Of a stretch of 40,718 nucleotides of DNA, positions 16,670 to 25,883 are shown piece by piece. The translations under genes were made by a program, and so were the position numbers. The stretch comes from Sulfobacillus acidophilus. Its GTDB lineage: Bacteria; Bacillota; Sulfobacillia; Sulfobacillales; Sulfobacillaceae. Location of the stretch: the NCBI GenBank assembly GCA_003023745.1, contig PXYV01000031.1:1-40718 (forward strand), in the 5' to 3' direction. Each line of letters begins with the position of its first letter. Within the stretch, counting starts at the first letter, position 1. Under the pieces are notes generated by a model. It did not search any database. It saw only the letters and a list, made by a program, of their open reading frames with translations, and was not told where the DNA came from.

Positions 16670-18046
16670 CTATGTATTGCTCCGTTCCGCTCGACGTGCT
16701 TTGGCCCAGCCCGCCTTATTTTCCTGACGCCCGCGAGCAATGGCAAGAGCATCTGCGGGCACATTTTGCGTTAACGTGGAGCCAGCCGCCACATAAGCAC
16801 CAGGCCCAATCTCCAACGGTGCCACTAAATTGCTGTTACAGCCGATGAAGGCCTCGTCTCCAATAAAGGTCGGATGTTTGGCCATTCCATCGAAATTGAC
16901 GATGACCGTGCCCGCCCCGATGTTCACGCGGCCACCTATGGTCGCGTCCCCCAAGTATGAATGGTGAGCCGCCTTTGATGCAATGCCGACCCGAGCATTT
17001 TTCAGTTCCACAAAGTTGCCAATTTTAACATCGCGATCCAAAAAGGTGCCCGCTCGTAAGTGGCTGAACGGCCCGACATGCGCCGTGCTGGAGATAATAC
17101 TTTGTTCAACCACCGACTGCTGGACGACCACACCGTCCGCAAGGCGACTATTGACGACCGTGGTCAGTGGGCCGATGTGGCACTCACGGCCAATCTTCGT
17201 GTTTCCCTTTAAAAACGTCATCGGGTAAATCACGGTGTCTTGACCGACTTCAACCTCGGCATCCACATAGGTTGTGGCGGGATCAATCACGGTCACACCT
17301 TCATCATAGAGGCGGTTTAGCGTGCGCCGACGGCAAATAGCCTCGGCTTGCGCTAAATCGCGCCGAGTATTGATGCCCATTAATTGATCTGCGTCATCCC
17401 ATAGAATTGATCCGATGCGTTCGCCCTGGTGGCGCAAAGCTTGCACCGCCTCGGTCAAATATTGCTCCTCCCCATGAGATGACAGACCGGGCAAGATCTG
17501 GCGGAGGGCATGCACACGCCATACGCCAATCCCGCTATTGATCTCCTGAATCGCACGCGTGATCTCGTCCGTTGCCACATCCTCAATGATGGCCTCAACG
17601 GTTCCGTCTTCGCCGCGCACGATGCGACCATAGCCGCTGGGATCATCCACGATCGTCGTAACCAAGGTGGCGGCCGTCGTGTCCTGATGATGACGTTGCA
17701 ACAGTTCAGTCAATAGCGTCTCCGGAATCAAAGGACAGTCAGCGTACAAAACGACAATGTCATCCACGTCATCCGACAGCTCCGCCAGGGCATGAAAAAC
17801 TGCGTCGCCCGTGCCCCGCATTGCTGGCTGTCGAACAAATTCGGCCCGACCCTCCAAGACTTCCTCAACACGTTCAGCTTGATATCCAGTCACTACCAGA
17901 GGAGTTCCCAACCCTGCCCGCTCCACCGCGCGGACAACGTGAAGCACTAGGGGAACACCGCCTAACTCGTGTAAGGCCTTGGCACGCCCCGAACGCATGC
18001 GCGTACCCCGACCGGCTGCCAAAATGACTGCAGCTGTTTTCGCCAT
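16670..18046 (-). CDS. glmU: Bifunctional GlcNAc-1-P uridyltransferase / GlcN-1-P acetyltransferase
   Basis: The 458-residue enzyme makes UDP-GlcNAc for peptidoglycan. The N-terminal nucleotidyltransferase shows VILAAGRGTRMRSGRAKALH, RGTGDAV and VVLYADCPLIPETLL. From about residue 250 a left-handed beta helix of hexapeptide repeats follows, with FVELKNARVG and AAHHSYLGDATIGGRVNIGA containing the acetyltransferase active-site region. ATG at 18046 follows GGGAGGGATCCAC. It lies downstream of spoVG, separated by a terminator, so it probably has its own promoter or relies on readthrough. Confidence 0.97.
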   Translation of the reverse strand: MAKTAAVILAAGRGTRMRSGRAKALHELGGVPLVLHVVRAVERAGLGTPLVVTGYQAERVEEVLEGRAEFVRQPAMRGTGDAVFHALAELSDDVDDIVVLYADCPLIPETLLTELLQRHHQDTTAATLVTTIVDDPSGYGRIVRGEDGTVEAIIEDVATDEITRAIQEINSGIGVWRVHALRQILPGLSSHGEEQYLTEAVQALRHQGERIGSILWDDADQLMGINTRRDLAQAEAICRRRTLNRLYDEGVTVIDPATTYVDAEVEVGQDTVIYPMTFLKGNTKIGRECHIGPLTTVVNSRLADGVVVQQSVVEQSIISSTAHVGPFSHLRAGTFLDRDVKIGNFVELKNARVGIASKAAHHSYLGDATIGGRVNIGAGTVIVNFDGMAKHPTFIGDEAFIGCNSNLVAPLEIGPGAYVAAGSTLTQNVPADALAIARGRQENKAGWAKARRAERSNT

Positions 18047-18130
18047 GTGGATCCCTCCCGCCTACCTCAGCCGTGCACCGAGCTTAGCATACCAAAGTTG
18101 CAAGTAGGTCTGCCAGCAAAAAGCCATAGC

Positions 18131-18156
18131 AAAAAGGCGACATCCATGATGTCGCC
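18131..18156 (-). terminator. Intrinsic terminator after spoVG
   Basis: A perfect 9-bp stem, GGCGACATC/GATGTCGCC (18136-18144 with 18148-18156), has a 3-nt loop and is followed on the minus strand by TTTTT (18135-18131). Confidence 0.9.
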
Positions 18157-18224
18157 CGGTGTGCCAGCGGCGCCCTTGGTCGCACTCTATGACCAAGCCG
18201 CGCCAGACACGTTCGCGTTGCGAA

Positions 18225-18479
18225 CTATGACGCAGAATGGAAAACGTCGAGTACTGCTTTTTGAATGCGTTCCCGGGCTTGCGGCGTGATAGGATGAGCG
18301 ACGTCGCGAAACTCGCCGTCCGGAGTCTTTCGGCTCGGCATCGCCACAAAAAGGCCCTTTAAGCCCTCGACAACCTTTACATCGTGTATTACGAACTCAC
18401 CGTCTAAGGTCACGGAAGCCACGGCCTTCATTTTACCGTCAGTAGCCATCCGCCGAAGCCGCACGTCAGTTATTTCCAC
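18225..18479 (-). CDS. spoVG: SpoVG regulator
   Basis: The 84-residue protein matches SpoVG throughout: [40 protein letters not shown] and [20 protein letters not shown]. SpoVG affects septation, sporulation and other processes; homologues bind nucleic acid. GTG at 18479 aligns with the family start and follows AAGGAGG with a 7-nt spacer, ruling out the ATG nine codons upstream. It precedes glmU as in B. subtilis, with a terminator between. Here threonine dehydratase, not yabJ, is its upstream neighbour. Confidence 0.96.
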   Translation of the reverse strand: MEITDVRLRRMATDGKMKAVASVTLDGEFVIHDVKVVEGLKGLFVAMPSRKTPDGEFRDVAHPITPQARERIQKAVLDVFHSAS

Positions 18480-18561
18480 AGCAAATCCTCCTTCGCCACG
18501 AGGCACAGTGACCCAGGCCTTTTGGGTAGGAGACTATTCGCTATCGGACAGCCTAATTCCT

Positions 18562-19821
18562 TCAATTGTCGAAATTTTTGGTATGGAGGTCCTGGGACGA
18601 CTCCCGTGGCTCCACCATGACTTCATATCCATCGCCCGTTAGCGCGTCCACAATCGCGCGCCAATGCGATGCGTCGCGCGTTTCCAACATGAGCTCCACA
18701 CTGACGTCTTGCGGCGCCACTAAGGGATCCCAACGCTCGTGATTCACGCGAATCACGTTGGCCTTCAGTTGCGCCACACGCTCTAGCAACCGAAACAATT
18801 GACCGGGCCGGTCGGCGATAACAGTGCGCAAATGGAGTTGACGGCCTTCTTCCACCAAGCCCTTTTCAATGATATGGCTCAGCAGCGTCACGTCGATATT
18901 GCCGCCACTAACAACCACTGCGCTAGTCTCTTGACCCAGCGAAATTTTCCCCGCCAACAGCGCCGCCAACCCGACGGCACCTGCGCCTTCCACCAACAAT
19001 TTGGACCGTTCAAGAAACATTAAAATCGCTCGTGAAATATCATGTTCGTCGACCGTGACGACCTCATCCACAAGCCGCTCCATCATGCTAAAGGTGAGTT
19101 CCCCAGGCCGTTTGACGGCGATTCCATCGGCAATCGTGCGGACCGTGGCACTCGTTTGAATCTGGCCCAATTGGCGCGATTGCAACACCGCCGATGCTCC
19201 GGCCGCCTGCACTCCGACCACGCGAATGCGCGGATTTTGCGCTTTTACAGCCAAGGCGATGCCGCTAATCAAGCCGCCCCCGCCAATCGGAACAATGATC
19301 GTCTCAATCGTGGGGCGCTCGTCCAACATTTCCAATCCCACGGTTCCTTGCCCCGCAATGACCCAGGGATCGTCAAATGCGTGAATCAAGATCCGGCCCG
19401 TCCCCGTAGCGATGCGCTCCGCCTCCAAGAACGCATCATCGAAGCTCTCCCCGATTTGTCGGACCTCAGCGCCATAGGACCGGGTCGCCTCAATTTTGTT
19501 CAGTGAAGCGCCTTCGGGGGTCACAATCACGGCCGTGGTTCCAACCAACCCCGCGGCCAAGGCCACTCCCTGAGCGTGATTGCCAGCGGAAGCGGCAACC
19601 ACGCCCCGGCGCAACTCGTCGGCGCGCAGTTGGCGAATGCGGTTGTACGCTCCCCGCAATTTAAAAGAACCCGACCTCTGCAAGTTTTCCAGTTTAAAAA
19701 AGACCCGGCTGCCCACCAGATCATTTACATAGCTGAACTCTTGCAGGGGAGTGCGGTATGTGACTCCCGCCAAGGCCGATTCCGCTTGTCGCACGTCTTC
19801 CAGCGTCGGCCAATGTATCAT
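18562..19821 (-). CDS. ilvA: Threonine dehydratase with C-terminal ACT domain
   Basis: The 419-residue PLP enzyme has the Schiff-base lysine K54 in RSGSFKLRGAYNRI, SAGNHAQGVALAAG, the phosphate-binding loop VPIGGGGLISGIALA and a C-terminal ACT-like domain (about 325-405: LRTVIADRPGQLFRLLERVA). It deaminates threonine (possibly serine) to 2-oxobutyrate. The single ACT domain is the organisation of catabolic or short biosynthetic forms and may allow allosteric control. ATG at 19821 follows GGGAGGAAT and overlaps the purR stop by four bases. It occupies the place held by yabJ (a RidA imine deaminase acting on this enzyme's product) in B. subtilis. Confidence 0.93.
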   Translation of the reverse strand: MIHWPTLEDVRQAESALAGVTYRTPLQEFSYVNDLVGSRVFFKLENLQRSGSFKLRGAYNRIRQLRADELRRGVVAASAGNHAQGVALAAGLVGTTAVIVTPEGASLNKIEATRSYGAEVRQIGESFDDAFLEAERIATGTGRILIHAFDDPWVIAGQGTVGLEMLDERPTIETIIVPIGGGGLISGIALAVKAQNPRIRVVGVQAAGASAVLQSRQLGQIQTSATVRTIADGIAVKRPGELTFSMMERLVDEVVTVDEHDISRAILMFLERSKLLVEGAGAVGLAALLAGKISLGQETSAVVVSGGNIDVTLLSHIIEKGLVEEGRQLHLRTVIADRPGQLFRLLERVAQLKANVIRVNHERWDPLVAPQDVSVELMLETRDASHWRAIVDALTGDGYEVMVEPRESSQDLHTKNFDN

Positions 19822-20654
19822 GACAATTCCTCCCAGTGTACCAACCGCTTGACCCAATCCGAAGGTGCTACCGAACCCACGCCATCATCGGCACGATTCC
19901 ACTCCAAAATGGCGCTATAATCCTCCACTAGTTTATGGCGCGGTTCGCGGGTTGCCACCAGCACCCCGACACCGACAACCTGTGCGCCGAAATCCCCTAA
20001 CAAGTCTTGGGCCGCCCGGGCAGTGCCTCCTGCCTGCATGAAATCATCAACAAACAACACCCGTCCCCCGCGGACCAACGCCCGCCGGGCCAATGACATG
20101 GATTGCACGTGACGCGACGATCCCGATAAATAGTTAATGGATAGGGACGATCCTTCGGATAGGCGATGGTCACGGCGCAACAGCACCACGTCGACGCGAA
20201 GCGCGCGAGACGTTGCCAAAGCCAGTGGGATTCCCCGGGTTTCGACGGTAGCGACATAGTCCACGTGCAAATGGCGAAAGCGTTGCCCCAAAAGCATACC
20301 CAGCCCATCGATTTTGTCAGGGCTAAACAACAAATCCGTGACATAGAGAAAGCCGTCGGGTGTGAGCCGATCGGCATTGGTCAATTCCGCAGTAAACACT
20401 TGCAACCCTTCGCGCAAGCGTTCCGCATCAATGCTCGGCCAGAAGGTCACGCCCCCTGCTGCGCCCACATGCGAATTAATTTCTCCCAAGCGGGCATCCT
20501 CCAGTGCCTCTTTCACCAAGAACAGATCCTCGCTTAACGTCGACTTCGCCACATTCAAGCGCCGACTTAAATCGGTCAGGTTAAGCTGATCGCCAGGTCG
20601 AGCCGTAATTAAGCGCGTGAGCGCGATCAATCGCTTATGCCGCTGATCACTCAC
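19818..20654 (-). CDS. purR: Purine operon repressor PurR
   Basis: The 278-residue protein has an N-terminal winged HTH (about 1-70: NLTDLSRRLNVAKSTLSEDL) and a phosphoribosyltransferase-like effector domain with the PRPP-binding motif VLFVDDFMQAGGTARAAQDL at 199-218. Bacillus-type PurR represses purine genes and is relieved by PRPP, the product of the nearby prs gene. It overlaps the upstream nucleotidyltransferase gene by four bases and ilvA downstream likewise. Confidence 0.95.
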   Translation of the reverse strand: MSDQRHKRLIALTRLITARPGDQLNLTDLSRRLNVAKSTLSEDLFLVKEALEDARLGEINSHVGAAGGVTFWPSIDAERLREGLQVFTAELTNADRLTPDGFLYVTDLLFSPDKIDGLGMLLGQRFRHLHVDYVATVETRGIPLALATSRALRVDVVLLRRDHRLSEGSSLSINYLSGSSRHVQSMSLARRALVRGGRVLFVDDFMQAGGTARAAQDLLGDFGAQVVGVGVLVATREPRHKLVEDYSAILEWNRADDGVGSVAPSDWVKRLVHWEELS

Positions 20655-21424
20655 GAGATGTCCCAGCCCTGTCCACTCGCCTCGCTCGCTTGTGTCCCGA
20701 GTTCTCGTTCAGCCAACGCTAAGTCTTCCGGCTTGTCAACATCGACGCCCACTTCAGCATAAGGGAACACCAGCGCACAGCCTGAAATTCCCAAAATCCT
20801 CCCCACGCGCCGCTGAACATCATCGAGAGAAAGTCGCCCCGCAACCAGCCGCAGCAAAAGCCCCGGCCCAATATCCCGTGCGAGTTTCCACGGAGATTTG
20901 CGATGCGCCAACAACACCTCGGCGCGTTCCTTCAAACCCGGGACCGCAGACACCTTGGCCAAAAAAATATTGCCGCCCGTAAAAACTCCTTCCCGCAAGC
21001 GGATGTAGGTCCGTTTGGTCCCCGGAAAACGGGATTCTACCACGACTTTAGGGATGACGGGATAGACCACGTCGACATCGCGCGGGGCTCGCTGCAAGAA
21101 TGTATCGATGATGGGTCCAGATATCCAGGGAATGTCAGACGTGACAAAAAGTACGCGTTCCGTCTGCGGCGGAGCAGTCTTCAGGCCCTGTAAAATATTC
21201 CCGAACAAATCCTGCGCCATCGGCGCGATCGTGAGATTGTCGCGCTGCAAAGAATCCGGGCCGACCAATCCAATGGAGCTGACTGCCGAAGACGCTTGCA
21301 ACGCGTCAAGCACCCAGTCCGCCATGGCGCGTCCACCGACTGGAATCTCCGCCTCGTAGAGATTCGGATGCGTGGCCTTCAACAATCCGCGGTTGGGTTG
21401 TCCCGCTAATAAGATCGCATGCAC
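20651..21424 (-). CDS. MobA-like NTP transferase domain protein
   Basis: The 257-residue protein starts MHAILLAGQPNRGLLK, a divergent nucleotidyltransferase signature, with VLFVTSDIPWISGPIIDTFL as the metal-binding D-x-P segment and VGVDVDKPEDLALAERELG near the C terminus, as in GT-A fold NTP transferases. The signature G-G-x-S/G-x-R-x-G is weak, so substrate and activity are unknown. It is coupled to purR. GTG at 21424 is the start; the ribosome-binding site is poor. It lies 18 bases after ispE. Confidence 0.8.
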   Translation of the reverse strand: MHAILLAGQPNRGLLKATHPNLYEAEIPVGGRAMADWVLDALQASSAVSSIGLVGPDSLQRDNLTIAPMAQDLFGNILQGLKTAPPQTERVLFVTSDIPWISGPIIDTFLQRAPRDVDVVYPVIPKVVVESRFPGTKRTYIRLREGVFTGGNIFLAKVSAVPGLKERAEVLLAHRKSPWKLARDIGPGLLLRLVAGRLSLDDVQRRVGRILGISGCALVFPYAEVGVDVDKPEDLALAERELGTQASEASGQGWDIS

Positions 21425-21442
21425 GTCTTAATTTCACTTCTT

Positions 21443-22300
21443 TCACCAAGACTCCAAGACGGTCGTCGCGTGAACTAGCGGCACACCACGCAACACCAGG
21501 CGCTGAGCCATCCATTGGGCCCAGTCTTCGTCTCTGCCAAAAATGTAATAGGTGGGACCACTGCCCGACAAGGCCAACGCAGCGCCATCGGCCGCCGACC
21601 GCATCAGGTCGCGAAAATCGCGCAAGGACGGCATCACCCGAAACGCTGCCGACTCCAAATCATTGTGTAGGTCCTCCTCTTCAGGCCACTGCCCATCGGT
21701 CAACGCCTGCACGACCGCAGCGATTGCATCACTTTCCCGGCCATGCCCACCCACCTCGTCAAAGGCTCTATACACGGCGGCAGTTGACAACACCACCCCC
21801 GGGTTAGCCAACACCACCCCGCCAGCAGATAACGACGGCACCGTCTCCAGGCGCTCACCGTACCCCTGTGCTCGCGCCGCACCCCCGACGATAAAGAAGG
21901 GAACATCCATTCCCAATTGCGCGCTCTGTCCTAAGAAATCAGGGTGTCGCAACTCTTCCGATCCGGCAAAAGCCCATCGGATTAATGCCGCGGCGTCTGA
22001 ACTGCCACCGCCTAGCCCCGCGCCAATCCATGTCACCTTGTGCAGACGACCATACACACAGGGCAGATCCGGCTTGCGCTGCTTCGCCCAGCCATAGGCC
22101 CGGACCACTAAATTCTGATCGTCCATGGGCAGGGACGACTGCGTAGACTCCCATAGCATATAATCACGAGGCTCAAGATACAACTGATCAGACAGAGCCA
22201 CCGTCTGCATAACCGTATCGACGGGGTGATATCCACTCGCGTCGCGCGCTCCCACCCAAAGGCCCAAATTGATCTTGGCCGGCGCCTGATACCAGGGCAT
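21443..22300 (-). CDS. ispE: 4-diphosphocytidyl-2-C-methyl-D-erythritol kinase
   Basis: The 285-residue GHMP kinase phosphorylates CDP-ME in the MEP isoprenoid pathway. Seen: APAKINLGLWVGARDASGYH with the catalytic Lys, the ATP loop IGAGLGGGSSDAAALI (93-107) and ALSGSGPTYYIFG near the C terminus. The motif begins I-G rather than the common P-x-G. ATG at 22300 aligns with the family start. In B. subtilis ispE also lies next to purR. Its presence shows the MEP route, which matters for the HMG-CoA reductase-like gene at 39-40.5 kb. Confidence 0.95.
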   Translation of the reverse strand: MPWYQAPAKINLGLWVGARDASGYHPVDTVMQTVALSDQLYLEPRDYMLWESTQSSLPMDDQNLVVRAYGWAKQRKPDLPCVYGRLHKVTWIGAGLGGGSSDAAALIRWAFAGSEELRHPDFLGQSAQLGMDVPFFIVGGAARAQGYGERLETVPSLSAGGVVLANPGVVLSTAAVYRAFDEVGGHGRESDAIAAVVQALTDGQWPEEEDLHNDLESAAFRVMPSLRDFRDLMRSAADGAALALSGSGPTYYIFGRDEDWAQWMAQRLVLRGVPLVHATTVLESW

Positions 22301-22357
22301 CCTGCACCATCTCCCAACTACACAATTCGGGATCCGGCACAAAAAATCCTCTTGTCT

Positions 22358-24985
22358 CTATGCTTGTTGCAAAAAACCCTGGCGCCCGCGCTCCACCAAC
22401 GCCTCTTCTGCGGCCTCGCGCACGCATTGGTAGCGTTCGTATAAAATTAATACCAAGGAACCCGGTTCTGCTGTCAGAATGGCCTCTTTCACGGATTCGG
22501 CTTCGTCTAGGACCACTTTCACGTCGCAAGTTGGCACCCGTGCCGCCGCACGGCGAATTAGTTCCGCGACCGCGCCGGGCTCCCGGCCGCGTCGATCCGC
22601 ATCTTCACGGATAATGACGCGATGGCTAAAACTGGCCACAACCTGCCCGGAAGCCACAATGTCGTCATCGCGCCGGTCTCCGGGAAGCCCTACCACCGTA
22701 ACAATTCGTCGTGGTCTCAGGCGTCGGCAAATATCGCCTAAGGCTGTGATGGCCGGAACATTGTGGCCATAGTCCACCAACACTCGCAAATCGCCTCCAT
22801 CTAACATTTCCAAGCGGCCGCGGTTTAGGCCCGCTCCGCCCGCTGGAAAGGTTCTGAGACCTTCCGCGACCAGCGATGGCGCAAGCCCCAGCGCTAGCGC
22901 GGCGGCGGCAGCGGCTGCCGCATTGGCCACATTAATTGATGCGACGCCACCCAAACTGGACGGCAGGGCGCGAATGCCAATCAGCCGGCGGTCGACGCCG
23001 GCACGCGCATGATAGAGAAAACCGCGCTTGCAATAGACCGCCTCCCCCCCTGCATGCAAATGGCGCACGACCTCAGGATTCGCCGGCTCCGTCGAGAACA
23101 AGACAATGCGGCCACGGCAGCGATTCTTCAGAGCCAGAACCCGGGCATCGTCGGCATTGAGCACGGCACTGCCGTTGGGTCTTACGACATCCACCAGCAA
23201 TGCCTTTAAATGAATCAAATCCTCCAACGTCTCGACGCCATCTTGTCCCAAATGATCTTGACCAATATTGGTCACAACGGCCACATCCACGTCATCAAAA
23301 CCAAGGCCACCGCGGGCAATTCCACCGCGTGCGGTTTCGAGCACAGCCCATTGCACGGTCGGGTCATTGAGCACGAGGCGAGCTGACCAGGGACCGGTCA
23401 AGTCCCCGGACTTAACCACCTCCCCACCAATGCTAATCCCATCCGTCGTCGCCATCCCCACCCGGTATCCCGACCGGCTTGCAATATGACCCAGCATCCG
23501 CGTCACCGTCGTTTTGCCGTTTGTGCCGGTAACCGCAGCCACGGGTATTCGCCCGTCGCGGCCCCAAAACAGATGGTCGATGATGGCATCGGCAACCGGC
23601 TGAGGCACTCCCGCAGCCGGATACAGGTGCATACGCAGTCCCGGCGCCGCATTCACCTCGATGATGGCCCCGTTGGCTTCCGTCAGCGAGCAATCCAATC
23701 GAGGCGTGACGACGTCCACCCCGGCAACATCTAGCCCAACTGCCCGGGCAGCCCGAACGGCGTCGTTGGCCAACTGGGGACACACCTTCGCGGTCACATC
23801 GAAAGCCTCGGCCCCCGTGGACATGTTGGCCGTACTGCGCAAATCGACGACCACCTTAGGCGGTAAGACGGTATCCCGCGCGTAACCTTGCCGTGCTATA
23901 GTCTGCTCGGCCTCTTGGTCCCACATTGCCCAACTCATCGGGAATCCGTGATCGGGACCGCGCCGCGGATCCCGGTTTAACTCCTGCATCAATTCGTTCA
24001 AAGTATGCACACCGTCACCCACAACCCTTGGCACCTTGCGCTCGGTCGCCGCTACCATGTGGTTGCCAACCACCAACAGTCGCAACGTTACCCCCGCAAT
24101 CTGCTGTTGAATCAGCACCTGCTGGGTGCTAAGTTGCTGCGCCGCCTGCAATCCCTGGCGGAGTTGTTGCGGCGAGGAGATATTCATCACCACGCCATGC
24201 CCATGACTTCCGTCCAAGGGCTTAACGACCACAGGATAGCCGATCCGGTCTGCGAAAAGGCGCGCCTCCTCGAACGAGCGAGCGGTAAAATGCAAGGGAA
24301 CCGGTAATCCCGCATCTTGCAGCAGCTGCGAAGCCAACTGCTTGTCCTGCGCCACCTCGACGCCGACGATATTGGTGTTGTCGGACAACGTAGCCATTAT
24401 GCGCCGCTGATTGACCCCTTGTCCAAGTCGGATGAGGTTCTGGCGGTCAAGTCGCGCTACAGGGATATCCCGGCGTCGCGCCGCCGCCGCAAGGGCCCGT
24501 GTGCTCGGACCGAGCCGGTACTGGCCCAGTTCGTTGCGAAAATTTTGCAACCGCTCGTCATAGTCATCGATGGCCCGGTTGTCCCAAATCCCTGTTACGG
24601 TCTCAATTGCTAATTGTAAAGCCAACCGACCCCCGGGTTCGGTTTCTGACTCAAACACAATCGTCACCAGCTGGCCTGAAAGTTCGCGTGTTTTCCCATA
24701 GACGCCGCGTTCTCCACCCAGATACAGACACTCTAGGGCGACATGTTCAACCACATGTCCCAGATACGTGCCTTCTTGCAGCCGTTCGGCAAATCCGCCG
24801 CGATGGCCGCGGGAGCAATGGTGTTCCTTAAGCCCAGGCAGTACCTCGATCAACCTCGGAGCGAAGTCAGTGTGAGCCGTAGACGGCACCGCCCCATAGT
24901 TGCCCAAATCCAGCCTCGCCTCAACAGCTGGGCGCAGTACATGGCGATTGGGCCCAGCGAAAAAAGTGAGGGTTATTATGTGCAC
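22358..24985 (-). CDS. cphA: Cyanophycin synthetase
   Basis: The 875-residue enzyme polymerises Asp and Arg into cyanophycin from an existing primer using ATP. It has an N-terminal domain (about 1-160), an ATP-grasp domain (about 190-470: YPVVVKPLDGSHGHGVV, EVNAAPGLRMHLYPA) and a Mur-ligase-like domain with P loop VAAVTGTNGKTTVTRML near residue 485 and ETARGGIARGGLGFDDVDVA. GTG at 24985 is preferred because GGGAGGAC lies just upstream and the product then starts at the usual HIITLTFFAGPN. It begins one base after the cphB stop, so cphBA form an operon. Length equals that of typical CphA1. Confidence 0.96.
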   Translation of the reverse strand: MHIITLTFFAGPNRHVLRPAVEARLDLGNYGAVPSTAHTDFAPRLIEVLPGLKEHHCSRGHRGGFAERLQEGTYLGHVVEHVALECLYLGGERGVYGKTRELSGQLVTIVFESETEPGGRLALQLAIETVTGIWDNRAIDDYDERLQNFRNELGQYRLGPSTRALAAAARRRDIPVARLDRQNLIRLGQGVNQRRIMATLSDNTNIVGVEVAQDKQLASQLLQDAGLPVPLHFTARSFEEARLFADRIGYPVVVKPLDGSHGHGVVMNISSPQQLRQGLQAAQQLSTQQVLIQQQIAGVTLRLLVVGNHMVAATERKVPRVVGDGVHTLNELMQELNRDPRRGPDHGFPMSWAMWDQEAEQTIARQGYARDTVLPPKVVVDLRSTANMSTGAEAFDVTAKVCPQLANDAVRAARAVGLDVAGVDVVTPRLDCSLTEANGAIIEVNAAPGLRMHLYPAAGVPQPVADAIIDHLFWGRDGRIPVAAVTGTNGKTTVTRMLGHIASRSGYRVGMATTDGISIGGEVVKSGDLTGPWSARLVLNDPTVQWAVLETARGGIARGGLGFDDVDVAVVTNIGQDHLGQDGVETLEDLIHLKALLVDVVRPNGSAVLNADDARVLALKNRCRGRIVLFSTEPANPEVVRHLHAGGEAVYCKRGFLYHARAGVDRRLIGIRALPSSLGGVASINVANAAAAAAAALALGLAPSLVAEGLRTFPAGGAGLNRGRLEMLDGGDLRVLVDYGHNVPAITALGDICRRLRPRRIVTVVGLPGDRRDDDIVASGQVVASFSHRVIIREDADRRGREPGAVAELIRRAAARVPTCDVKVVLDEAESVKEAILTAEPGSLVLILYERYQCVREAAEEALVERGRQGFLQQA

Positions 24986-24986
24986 G

Positions 24987-25805
24987 TTAGTCCTCCCTCG
25001 GATCCCGTAAAGAGCCGGGAAGCCGTTCATTCAGATCAAAATCGTAACCTTGCGGCAAGACGTGCAATCGCACACCGGTAATCGCCAGCGGGCGGTCGGC
25101 GCGCGACTCCGACGCATTGGTCTCGTCAACGCTCGACCCGTCCAACAATGTCACCGTGCGCGATCCCCAAACGCGCAGCCGGTGTTCGGCCAACCGCACT
25201 TCGATAGCGGTATCCTCATCGAGCCCCACCCCGAGAATGCCTGGGTTCTGAGCCAATGCCGACAATAGGCGGCCAATACGCCCGCGCTGGGAAAAGTGTT
25301 GGTCTATCACCGCCCCGACCCACAGTCCCATTCCCGGTGCCATCTGCACGGTATTCTTGGTCGGGGCCTTTTCGCCCTCCCCCATGACAATCATGGTATC
25401 GGACATCATGGATGCGCCCGCCGAAGTGCCAGCCACAGCCAAGCCGCGTCGATGCTCCTCTAATAGAACGTGATGAAAAAGTGTGCCGCCCAGCACACTG
25501 GTAATTCGCAATTGGTCACCGCCACTAAAAAACAACATAGCGCATCGCCGGATCGCGTACACGCGCTCGGCGCGCGACGCCTCGCGGCGACTGTCCACGG
25601 TCAAACCCAGCACCTCTTTGAGGCCTAGTTCGGTAAAGATCTTTTGATACTGCGAAAAGGCCGCTTGACCTTCCCGCGAAGCGGTCGTAACCACCCCAAG
25701 TATCGGCTGACGAGAGGATGCCTGGGTTAGCTGCACCACACGTTGCAAAATCGCCCCTTCATGGGTTTTGTCCTCATTGCCGCCAATAATGATTAACGGG
25801 CCGAT
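24987..25805 (-). CDS. cphB: Cyanophycinase with apparent ATC start
   Basis: The 272-residue S51-family serine peptidase cleaves cyanophycin to beta-Asp-Arg. Seen: GPLIIIGGNEDKTHEGAILQ at the N terminus, LFFSGGDQLRI and the nucleophile elbow AVAGTSAGASMM with Ser128. The first conventional start in frame (TTG, 25748) would remove the first beta strand with its conserved IIIGGxEDK. Upstream to the in-frame stop near 25855 there is no ATG, GTG or TTG. ATC at 25805, 9 bases after GGGAGG, fits the family start, so initiation at ATC (or a sequencing error at this base) is inferred. cphA follows immediately. Confidence 0.9.
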   Translation of the reverse strand: MGPLIIIGGNEDKTHEGAILQRVVQLTQASSRQPILGVVTTASREGQAAFSQYQKIFTELGLKEVLGLTVDSRREASRAERVYAIRRCAMLFFSGGDQLRITSVLGGTLFHHVLLEEHRRGLAVAGTSAGASMMSDTMIVMGEGEKAPTKNTVQMAPGMGLWVGAVIDQHFSQRGRIGRLLSALAQNPGILGVGLDEDTAIEVRLAEHRLRVWGSRTVTLLDGSSVDETNASESRADRPLAITGVRLHVLPQGYDFDLNERLPGSLRDPRED

Positions 25806-25820
25806 GGTAAGTCGCCTCCC

Positions 25821-25849
25821 GAAAAAGAAAAAGAACGGCTGGATGCCGT
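25821..25849 (-). terminator. Hairpin with U-tract just before cphB
   Basis: On the minus strand ACGGC/GCCGT (25849-25845 with 25839-25835) closes a 5-nt loop and is followed by TTCTTTTTCTTTTTC. The tract ends directly at the cphB ribosome-binding site. It could be a terminator or attenuator in the cphB leader. The short stem keeps confidence modest. Confidence 0.45.
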
Positions 25850-25883
25850 CCTATCTTCTTCCCCTATGAAGAGGTTTATACCC

